Shown here: positions 55,767 through 64,000 of the stretch, one piece after another | Layout of the letters: the number at the start of each line of letters is the position of its first letter | Numbering within the stretch: the stretch's first letter is position 1 | NCBI GenBank assembly: GCA_917880885.1 | Contig: OU862912.1 | Location: 49,711,117-49,775,116, forward strand | DNA from: Limnephilus marmoratus | Taxonomy: Eukaryota; Arthropoda; Insecta; Trichoptera; Limnephilidae | Reading direction: 5' to 3' | DNA: 64,000 bases | The notes under the pieces: model-generated | The model's database searches: none | Told to the model about the DNA's origin: nothing | What the model saw: only the letters and a program-made list of their open reading frames with translations | Made by a program: the position numbers and the translations under genes

Positions 55767-58193
55767 TTTATATGTTTTACATATTAAATATGCTATAAAA
55801 TAACACTAGGACGCATAACGGTCCGGTACATTAATATGACATTTTAAAATTTCCTGCTAGTAACCCAGAAAACATTATTTTTTATTTTTTTTATTTCACT
55901 GCAAGTTTATCTGCATTATAATTGATGTGGTGGTGTTTATGAGTAATCTGAGTATTGTACCAGATAGAGGGTACACTTTTACACATAACTAACTGCATTA
56001 TCAACTTATATTTAGGTTTTTTCGGAGATGTCTAACTAATCAACTGGACGACCGATGGCAATCTGGTAGAAGTTAAGGCAATCATTAAGAGGAGCTCTGG
56101 TAGAAGTAATTTCTATCACGTACCTACTTATTCCAGGCAATGTGTACTTATTAGAAGCAGTATGTAAATTGGAGGATGTATTACCACACATTCCAGAAAG
56201 GATAAACTATAAATAATGCCAAGGATAAACCATAAATCCTGGAATAAAGCATTAGAAAATGAAATTATTTATGTTAATCCTTGCGCTCACTTATAGGAAT
56301 AAAAGTAGGATGCCAATAAAATACACTTAATATGAGAGCCTCTAAAATTTTACGGCTTTCGTAAATAATACCATATTGTTTTCGACGGAATAAATAATAC
56401 AGCTGCGATACAGTGGGCGACGTCTGGGTGTTCTCGCAGTACAACGGAGAAGGTAAATCACATCGTGTCTCGACTACCTGCGTTATTTGATATTCTAAAC
56501 ACAGCCCATACACGATTCTAGACAAACTCTGAATGGCCAATTGCTTCCGCGTTTTTTACGCAGCAGCACAAAATACCGACGCTCCGTCGCAACAAAGAAA
56601 AAGATTTATATTTACGAGAGTGAATTTAATATAAAACTTTAATTTCCCTAAGTTTGACAAGAAGAAAGAGAGTCAGCGGGTACTTTGTCCGTCACTCAAA
56701 AAGTTTTCTTACTAAATCACATCAACTTTACCGTAATCTCTAGTCGGCAACTTCCAATTAGGAATGAAAGCATAAACAACACCCGGAAAGACGAAGAACT
56801 GCGCGAGGAAACAAAGCAAAGTACGAAACTTCAATTCACTAACGTTGCGGGGAGGGAGGACGTCATAAGTGTCGAAGGGTAGAGGGGTGGGTGGATGGTA
56901 AGAAGCGGAAAGGGTGAAGTATGCCGTGGGGAAATCGCCAGTAACGGTTACTGAAGTAAAACTCTGCTTGGAAAGGAACGAGAGGACGCCTGATCGCTTT
57001 AACTACCCTGATTTCCTCATGCAAGAATGGAGTGTTTCCAGCTCGGTATTAAATAAGTTGCCCTTGCACCAGCCATTTGACAAATAATTATTAAAGTAAT
57101 GGGAGAACTGTAAGTATAAAGTACAGCACTCTTGTTACTCCGATGGCCAATCTAGAGGAACAGGGGCACAGAAAGGAGGAGATAACATTCAGTAAGGAGC
57201 CGATGGGGAATGGGAATGGGGCGAGGTCCGACACTGCGGTGTAAGGAGATGAAAGCCCGACGAAATTTCCGCAGTAATTATAATAAACTGCTTAATAAAT
57301 GGCTGAAAAGAGTGGGCGGTAAACCTAAGACTTTAACACAGTTAAAAAAATTACCCAAATTATAAATAATAGTAAAGTTTCACTTTATTAAAATGAAATT
57401 AAAATGGTTTCTTAATGTTACTAGTAAAAGGCACAAATCATAACAGTGATTGGTTAGGCATCATAATATGTTTTTATCTCGATTGTAAATTTAAAATATT
57501 TATGTCACTAAGTGGTTGTTTGGCGATCTCCAAGTGCTTTTAGGGATACTAAAATGTACTGTACCCATTTGAACTGCGAATAGATCACCACAGACTACAG
57601 ATGTCACTGAAGTGTACATTTGAACACGAATGTAAATTATTCAAATGTTATTGTGGCATGAAAAAAACGCAACTGCCAAATGATTGTAATTTTTCATCAT
57701 TGTGGATTTTACTCTCTCTGGATCAATTTGATAACTAAATCGGTGTCTATAACAAAATATTATTAAATTGTGCGTGTCATTCTAAATTCGACTGGAAAAC
57801 ATCTAAAGGGCCGCCTATGCAGCAGACGTTAATATGTATACGAGATTGGTGTCTTTGTTGTACATTTAGATCTGCTAATTGGTGTACATTTAGATTTGTT
57901 GATATATTGGTATCCGCGTAAAGTAAATTCAAGAGTCAATTTTTAGGGTATTATGCCCAGGGTATTTTTAGGGTATTATAGGGTTATTTACACACCCCAA
58001 GCTCACATATCATGATTCAATTATCAGTCAGTGAAAAATTGTGTTTTCTGTGGGTACTAATAATATGAAACGAAATTAATCAAATATAACGACTACAATA
58101 ATAATCGAAAATATTTATTGCGTTGAAATTAAAGTTCCACTTATTATTATGAATAGCCAGCGAGCTATGCTCTGAAGGATTTATGAAATACAC
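55767..58193. other. Gene-free stretch
   Basis: No gene recognised. 56850-57260 is purine-rich. CACTGCGGTGTAAGG at about 57233 may be a trace of the R1 leader. Confidence 0.4.
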
Positions 58194-58465
58194 TAGCAGA
58201 CCCGGCCACACGTTGCTGTGGCTAACGAAACACAACGCCATTACCCAACCTTTGTAAAATCCACGCCACCCGCTTGCCTGCTGCCCGCTGCCTGAATTGA
58301 ATATTTGAATTTCTCGGCTTTTCTCTACTAAAATAAGCATGTAATATACGTATAAACCTTCTCTTGAATCACTCTATCTATTGGTGAAAACCGCATGAAA
58401 ATCCGTTGCGTAGTTTAAAAGATCAATGCGCACATACATTTTGAGCGAGTTCTTTTTATACTATG
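58194..58465 (-). mobile_element. Repeat R5, inverted copy with CTAG end
   Basis: On the minus strand: ACTACGCAACGGATTTTCAT, GTTTTCACCAATAGATAGAG, TGGCGTTGTGTTTCGTTAGC, CACAGCAACGTGTGGCCG and the end GGGTCTGCTAG before T. Matches 32246-32475. Confidence 0.6.
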
Positions 58466-58794
58466 TAATGATGATAATAAAGTATTCGGCGGTCGTAATC
58501 ATTGGATAAATAAGAAGTGATATTACAGAAAGGGGATAAATTTAATTAAAAATATATATATACAGAAAATAAATAATTATTCTTGAGGTTTTACAAGGTT
58601 CGCTAGCAATTCGATGGAAAGTGGATGGTGTAACTGTTATTGGTGAGATGAGGACAAAGACCAAAATAATAATAATGTCTGGATCATTTCTATAACTCAA
58701 GGTGTTTTCTCATAACTTTATTTACCTATACATTCAACCGGAGGCGTCTACTATCTACATACTACTATCTACTATCTACAGGAATTCCAAAAAC

Positions 58795-59175
58795 TTAACA
58801 AATCGGACTAATATCTATGACAACCAAAGTGAGGACGCATATCTACAGCTCAAACAGCTGACTAATATCTATGAGAACCAAAGTAAGGACGAATATCTAC
58901 AGCACTGGCAGAGGTTAGATTTGCAATTATGTATAGTGTATTGGAATAACGTAATATTGCGTAGGTTAGGTTAGGTTAGGTTTTCCGTACAACCACTTGC
59001 TCAGCTGCACTCTGTAGATATTAGTCCCACCTACGCTCCATGGATATTAGTCATCACAGGGATCGTCATAGATATTCGTCCGACCTTAGCTCCCTCACTC
59101 TGAAGTTCATAGATATTTGTCCAACATTTGAGCTGTGGATATTCGTTCGACATACAGGCTGTAGATATTAGTATC
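58795..59175. repeat. Inverted arrays of ATATTAGTC units around a TTAGG run
   Basis: 58800-58905 contains two 54-57-bp units with GACTAATATCTATGA and GACG-ATATCTACAG. After the TTAGG run, 58995-59165 has seven or so shorter units in the opposite orientation (TGTAGATATTAGTCC, TGGATATTAGTCA, ATAGATATTCGTCC, ATAGATATTTGTCC, TGTGGATATTCGTTC, TGTAGATATTAGTA). Confidence 0.65.
58962..58982 (+). repeat. Short interstitial TTAGG run
   Basis: Four consecutive TAGGT units form the insect telomere motif. Too short to imply a telomere fusion; likely a short interstitial repeat. Confidence 0.85.
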
Positions 59176-59544
59176 TGGAGTTCATTTAACCTATACCCTT
59201 ATATACATATACAGCTAAGACTTAACCACTTGGACCCATGAGCTTGTTTACAAGACAATATAACTTTACTGAACAAACAAGCGGAGTTGCTTTCATAATA
59301 CGAAATTTGCGAACACGTGTATTAGAATCGATAGTCACAAAGCACTCTTTTTAGGGTGAATTGCCTATTTAAAAAAAGAAGAATCTATTAAAAGCGGCGG
59401 CTTTAACGACGAAATTAGATATTATTTTTATTATACTCGTAGATCAAAATTACAATGAAGATTTTTAGAACATGTATGACTTCATCAAAGACATAACCCG
59501 TAATTCATTGAAAAGGGATTTTTCAAATTGATATTTAGTTTTTT
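59176..59544. other. Gene-free gap
   Basis: Nothing recognised. Confidence 0.45.
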
Positions 59545-59880
59545 TTTTTACATTTGCTTCAAAAAGAAGGCTCCAAGGAAAACAATTTCCCTCGGGGCCT
59601 ATGACATGTTTGGTGATGCTGTGTGAAGGGTGTTTTTAGGGAAAGGAAGTTTTGGGAAGGAAAAACGTATGAGGGGTGGGTAGCAAAGTGTCTAAAAGTG
59701 AGGGACATATGAATCCATCCCTCCCACTGCGGTGAATGTCAATACGCCGAGAGAGTCCGACTGGAGAGGTAAAAAGGTTTCCATCAACTAGTCACTTCTG
59801 ATCCGGCCCGCCAACCTGTTGGTGGGCAAACGCATCCGCCGCCAGGACCTAGACAAACCTCACCTCATGAATATGAGAAG
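59545..59880 (-). mobile_element. R1 composite element, 5'-truncated
   Basis: On the minus strand the copy begins inside the leader (ATTCATGAGGTGAGGTTTGT) and runs to the 3' hairpin (CCCCGAGGGAAATTGTTTTC) and AAGCAAATGTAAAAAAAAA. The order is the same as in the other R1 copies, with more divergence. Confidence 0.75.
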
Positions 59881-60344
59881 ATTATCCGAATAAACATTCA
59901 AGCACTAAGATATGATGACAACTTTAGAAGTATATTGAAAGGAAAAGACAACCAAAGGATAACTTCACGAAGTGAGTGATAGTGAAAGACAAAGTAGAGG
60001 TGAACTAAAACATATTAGCTGCCAACAAGTACAGACAAAAACAAAACAAATTTGGCACCAACTCAAAGTATCCTCTGTTTAATTCATTATCTCCCGTACA
60101 AACGACGCTGGAACTAATCTCACGGGTAGGATGTAAATTATTGTAAAGCATTGACACAGAACAAATTAGACTGGCATTATTGCAACCTGCTAGATACTCT
60201 CAATGGAGGGAACCCCAACACTTTCCCAACGGCGTTATAAGGAAACATATGGTTTCCTCCTTCACCGCACACGTCAAGACACTACTTTCTTTTTTTTAAC
60301 GAAGCTACATTTATTTGAACGACTCTAGACCCTCCAATGTCCAT
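59881..60344. other. Gene-free gap
   Basis: Nothing recognised except the 60300-60352 block related to 55065-55105. Confidence 0.4.
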
Positions 60345-60482
60345 GTATCCTAGATACTCTCAGTAACGCCCTAGTGAAAGGCCACCGTTCAGAATCGAAA
60401 CGTTGCTTGAAATGGCGTTAGCCGGATTTGATGACCACATATGAACAGCCAATTACTTCCCAACCTTGTTCTTCCCTATCTC
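60345..60482 (+). mobile_element. SINE S1 body, left part, split by R1
   Basis: AGGCCACCGTTCAGAATCGA, AACGTTGCTTGAAATGGCG and CCAATTACTTCCCAACCTTG match the S1 body. The family tail resumes at about 61415. Confidence 0.65.
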
Positions 60483-61390
60483 ATTCATTGGATAACCAGC
60501 ACTTCTGCCATAGGTCATTTTGAGTGGCTCGCAATCACCAAACGTAGATTTTGCAAGGGTTCATGGAGTGAGGTTTGTCTAAATCTTGGCGGTGGATGCG
60601 TCTGCCCACCTGCTACGTGGCGGGCCGGATTGAGCGAGTGGAGGGAGGCCCTTTGACCACTCCAGCCTGATTCTCTCGACTCACTGCCTTGAACCGCAGT
60701 GGGAGGAATGGATTGATACGTCCGTCACTCCTGGACACACTGACCCCCAGATTCCTACTCATCTCTTATACCCTTTTCCTTCCCAGAACATCCTCACCTT
60801 CCTTTCCTAAAAAGGCCCTCCACACAGCATCCCTAAAGATGATACAGACGCTGAGGGAAATCATTTAGGGTCTTCAGTGTGGAGCTAATGTAAAAATAAA
60901 ACAAAAAAGGGAAATCATTTAGGGCCTTCAGTGTGGAGCTAATGTAAAAACAAAACAAAAAGGGGAAATCATTTAGGGCCTTCAGTGTGGAGCTAATGTA
61001 AAAACAAAACAAAAAAGGGAAATCATTTAGGGCCTTCAGTGTGGAGCTAATGTAAAAACAAAACAAAAAAGGGAAATCATTTAGGGCCTTCAGAGAGGAG
61101 CTAATGTAAAAACAAAACAAAAAAGGGAAATCATTTAGGGCCTTCAGAGAGGAGCTAATGTAAAAACAAAACAAAAAAGGGAAATCATTTAGGGCCTTCA
61201 GTGTGGAGCTAATGTAAAAACAAAACAAAAAGGGGAAATCATTGAGGGCCTTCAGTGTGGATCTAAAGTAAAAACAAAACAAAAAAAAAGGAAATCATTT
61301 AGGGCCTTCAGTGAGGAGCTAATGCAAAAACAAAACAAAAAAAGGAAAATCATTTAGGGCCTTCAGTGTGGAGCTAATATAAAAACAATA
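60483..61390 (+). mobile_element. R1 composite element with expanded 3' end
   Basis: The leader half starts at ATTGGATAACCAGCAC and runs through CACCTGCTACGTGGCGGGCC and CTGGACACACTGACCCCCAG. The 3' half starts at AAAAAGGCCCTCCACACAGC, then dissolves into a tandem array of its own last 54 bp. It lies inside a SINE. Confidence 0.8.
60855..61390 (+). repeat. 54-bp tandem array of the R1 3' end
   Basis: Ten units start at 60855, 60909, 60963, 61017, 61071, 61125, 61179, 61233, about 61289 and 61344. Each has GGGAAATCATTTAGGGCCTT, CAGTGTGGAGCTAATGTAAA and AACAAAACAAAAAA. Two adjacent units share CAGAGAGGAG, showing unit-wise duplication. One unit equals the last part of the R1 3' end, with one hairpin arm lost. 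The 54-bp period opens a 149-codon minus-strand frame that is an artefact. Confidence 0.9.
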
Positions 61391-61404
61391 CAAAGAAAAA
61401 AATA

Positions 61405-61500
61405 CCCCAATACATTGGGGATAACTGGGGATACTATAATATCTAACTGCCCTCGAAAATTGGAAGCAGCTGGGACTCTTATGCGGTATTCCAACAAATA
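61405..61500 (+). mobile_element. SINE S1 tail, right part
   Basis: ATACCCCAATACATTGGGGA, GAAGCAGCTGGGACTCTTAT and GCGGTATTCC match the S1 3' end and continue the SINE broken at 60482. About 35 family bases are missing at the join. Confidence 0.65.
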
Positions 61501-62060
61501 AATTGAACAGTTTGCATGTCGTTCAGTCAAAAAAGGCTAAATGAGACGATGCCAAAGACAAAGCCATTTCCATGAAATTCTTCTGGTTTTGCTGCGATCG
61601 CGGTGGAGACCAAAGACAGTTGACACGGTCAAGAGATGTCTCAATCTTCGACGTCTCGTGTGGTGGCTTTTGTTTGAAGTAAACGCTTTGACAACAAAAC
61701 AAATATACAATGTGTATTTGAACGCCAAAAGTACTTACTACCAGCCAATTTTCTGTCTCTGAGTCTTAGAAGGTTGTCAAGTCACAATTTTGATTTTACA
61801 CTTTAATTCTTACTGTGTTTAAATCTTTCTTTACCCTTTGAGCACATACACAATTTTCAATGGATATCACATCTGATTTTATACAACTCTGCTGTTTCAA
61901 GTATTGAATGTATGCACGGGCATGCTGATATACACGCAAGAACATTCTTACATGCACAATTCAGTTGATAAACGCGTGCACAAATTTCTGCAGCTTAACA
62001 TTATGAAGAAAAAAAATATTTTAATAAGTCTGGTTTGTTTAAACCGGAGTTTACCGAAGA
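61501..62060. other. Gene-free gap
   Basis: No gene recognised. Confidence 0.45.
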
Positions 62061-62870
62061 CCAAAATATTTCCCCTTCGCAATAAAATTCAAATAAATGG
62101 AACATTTCTGAACGTATCCGAAAACTAAAAACTGTTTTTGAAAGGTGATACGCAACGAAACACGCTTTAATTTTTTTAGGGTTTGATATAAACGAATAAT
62201 TTTAGAAATATTTTTTTTTTGAAACCAAACTTAAAAAAGTTTTAAAAATTGCTAATTTTTCTAATTAAAATTACTGTTAACGAAAAAATTTTAAACACAC
62301 CCATATTTATCGTAGAAAGCAAACACTTTGTGGCTTGACATTATATAGAATGAAACAAGTACTTTGTTTAAAAACCACTTTATTTTTATTTATTACAGTA
62401 CAGAGTTAAGATTCTAAGGTTAACTCTACAGTTACAGTACAACTCTACGGTTACAGTACAGAGTTAAGATTCTAAGGTTAACTCTGTACTGTAATTTAGT
62501 TTATATATTTATTGTCCTGAAGAAGGTTGAGTTCAACCGAAACCGGTCGACAAATATAAATAAAAATAAAGCGGTTTTTAAACAAAGTACTTGTTTCATT
62601 CTACACCCATATTTTATTGACAAATGTGTTATTAACTTGAAAAAAAATTGCCAAATTTTCATATTATTTTTTTCAAATGCGGTCGGAAACTTTGTCTCCA
62701 CAAAGGTGCACATTTTAATTATTTTATGATTATATTTTAGATTTGAATATAAAGCGTGGTGTTTTTTCTTTCTAACACCATTTAGATCATTTTTCTCACC
62801 ATGATGGTAAAGGAGATACAACAATGTCTATGAGACATATATGAGTCGCTCCAAAAAGCGAACTAATTTG
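62061..62870 (+). repeat. R2 copy interrupted by a fold-back
   Basis: The block shared with 30800-30900 (CAAAATATTTCCCC, TGGAACATTTCTGAACGTAT) is followed by R2 proper: ACGAAAAAATTTTAAACACACCC, then after the insertion AAATGCGGTCGGAAACTTTG, GTGGTGTTTTTTCTTTC, CATTTAGATCATTTTTC and ACCATGATGGTAAAGGAGAT. The longest copy in the window. Confidence 0.6.
62311..62602. ncRNA. Fold-back with hammerhead-like core and target duplication
   Basis: The insert is flanked by ACACCCATATTTAT (62297-62310) and ACACCCATATTTTAT (62603-62617), a 14-15-bp target duplication. About 50-bp inverted arms (TAGAATGAAACAAGTACTTT ... AAAGTACTTGTTTCATTCTA) enclose short palindromic GTACAGAGTTAAGATTCTAA units. One side holds CTGAAGAAGGTTGAGTTCAA-CCGAAACCGGTCGAC: a CTGANGA box, a GGTTGA/TCAACC stem, then GAAAC, as in Penelope-type hammerheads. 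No protein is encoded. Confidence 0.65.
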
Positions 62871-64000
62871 CCTGAGGGGTTAAAACAGACCACGGCATCA
62901 CCAGTCTTTTTCACGTGTAATATAACATGAAAAATCTTGAATTGTTAAGTAGATCAGCAAAATATTTTAGGTGTCGAAGAAAAACAAAAAGAAGAAGGGA
63001 TAATTCATTAGTGGTAATCAATGTATAGAAAGAGGCACCATCTTGCATACCCTTTATCAAGGTGCACAATTTCCCAGCATTTTAGTGTAGCTCATAATCC
63101 TGAACTACTCTCGGTACTGCGACTAATAAATTCTACAGTGCAATCTCTTTCCTTTTGTGATTTTTTAATGGGGTTTCTAAATTAACTCTGTTTCAAAGCA
63201 CAAATTAACACACCAGAAAAGAGCATAAAAATGCAGTTAAACTATTTATATGCGGTCATGTTCTATTTTAAAGTGTAGCATAAAGAATACTGAATTTAAG
63301 CTATTGCAGAATGGGCTCTGGTAAAAAGCTCGTTAATTGTTATTAACAAAAATATATATAAACTGCTTTGCTTACTGTAGGTGTTTAAGAACATAAATAA
63401 GTCGGTGGAATTTTTAATTCATTTTTATAGTTTAATTCAGCGATACAGAGCAATGTGTGCAATGCACAGTCAATAAAGAAAAGAATACAATATAACAGCG
63501 GTTGTCAACATTTTTGAGCCTGCGTACTCCTTGACTTTTATTACAAATTTGTTATACCCTCTATCTATCTTAAGACATGTTTCATTTGTAAGTTTTAATA
63601 CTCTATTTATCCCGTAAATTTAACAATCAAGTCACACAAATACAATTAATGCAATTTTAAACAGAGTGTAACACGACTTCGGGCATTTTTTTACCAGTGA
63701 TTGATTCTACATGCGAAATTGAATAAATTTTGTTCACAACTCCAAACTCACAAAATGTATTAATAATAATATAAGTTTATTCCAGAATGTATGCAGGGGA
63801 AGTGCAATGCAATACATTCCATATTTTAAAAAAACAAAAAAAGATAAATAATAAGTTAAGGTAAAAAGTAAATAACAACACATAAATTAAATTAAATAAA
63901 CGAATACGTAAGCATGAAAAATGAAACTGAAAAAAAAACATGATGTAGATATCAAACACTAAAATGATTTTTAAATAGCCGTTTACGGAGGGTATTTCAT
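62871..64000. other. Gene-free end of window
   Basis: AT-rich sequence without a recognisable gene. Short A/T-biased open frames on the minus strand (63777-63959) are not credible. Confidence 0.45.

Noticed and set aside
58962..58982. Telomere or subtelomere
   Set aside because: Only four TTAGG-type units, in the middle of other repeats.
60833..61282. 149-codon minus-strand frame with 18-residue protein repeats
   Set aside because: It is the by-product of the 54-bp tandem array, whose period is a multiple of three.

Overview
This 64-kb window looks like repeat-dominated intergenic or intronic DNA from an arthropod nuclear genome, most likely an insect. The evidence is: AT-rich sequence; short TTAGG-type runs; several Helitrons with A|T insertion sites and CTAG ends; a tRNA-headed SINE family; 3'-truncated non-LTR retrotransposons of several lineages; a Tc1/mariner element with TA duplications; and two hAT-type elements with 8-bp target duplications. 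I find no host gene, no rRNA gene and no intact tRNA gene. Every protein signal I recognise belongs to a transposable element, and all but the first are visibly broken or truncated. The order of insect cannot be fixed from this sequence alone.

Layout. 1-1345: 5' end of a non-LTR retrotransposon on the minus strand (5' leader plus an intact AP-endonuclease domain running off the window). 2.4-12.4 kb: Helitrons, a composite element (family 'R1'), an 8-bp-TSD MITE and an RTE-like reverse transcriptase with one frameshift. 13.7-17.5 kb: a TIR element with an internal duplication, SINEs, non-LTR tails and a Helitron. 19-24.6 kb: another R1 copy, hammerhead-like motifs, a minisatellite and a fold-back. 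24648-28631: a 4-kb hAT-type element holding a decayed non-LTR element that is itself split by two head-to-tail Helitrons. 29.4-30.1 kb: hAT transposase pseudogene. 31.7-36.1 kb: dispersed repeats, a full SINE and a Helitron with a long G-run block. 37456-38970: a second hAT-type element. 39.5-40.2 kb: a SINE split by an insert carrying a dense heat-shock-element cluster. 41254-42547: complete but inactivated mariner-type transposon. 43-49.7 kb: non-LTR remnants, R1 copies, a Helitron and a palindromic fold-back. 49.7-53.3 kb and 55.8-58.2 kb: sequence with nothing recognisable. 53.3-54.2 kb and 62.3-62.6 kb: fold-backs with Penelope/hammerhead-like cores. 58.8-61.5 kb: inverted ATATTAGTC arrays around a TTAGG run, and an R1 copy whose 3' end is expanded as a 54-bp tandem array.

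The most informative relationship is between separated pieces. The endonuclease element at 1-1345 supplies the 5' half of the R1 family, and the reverse-transcriptase tail at 48280-48700 supplies its 3' half. R1 therefore appears to be a short non-autonomous derivative made by joining the two ends of one non-LTR element. Element boundaries given without a target duplication are approximate.
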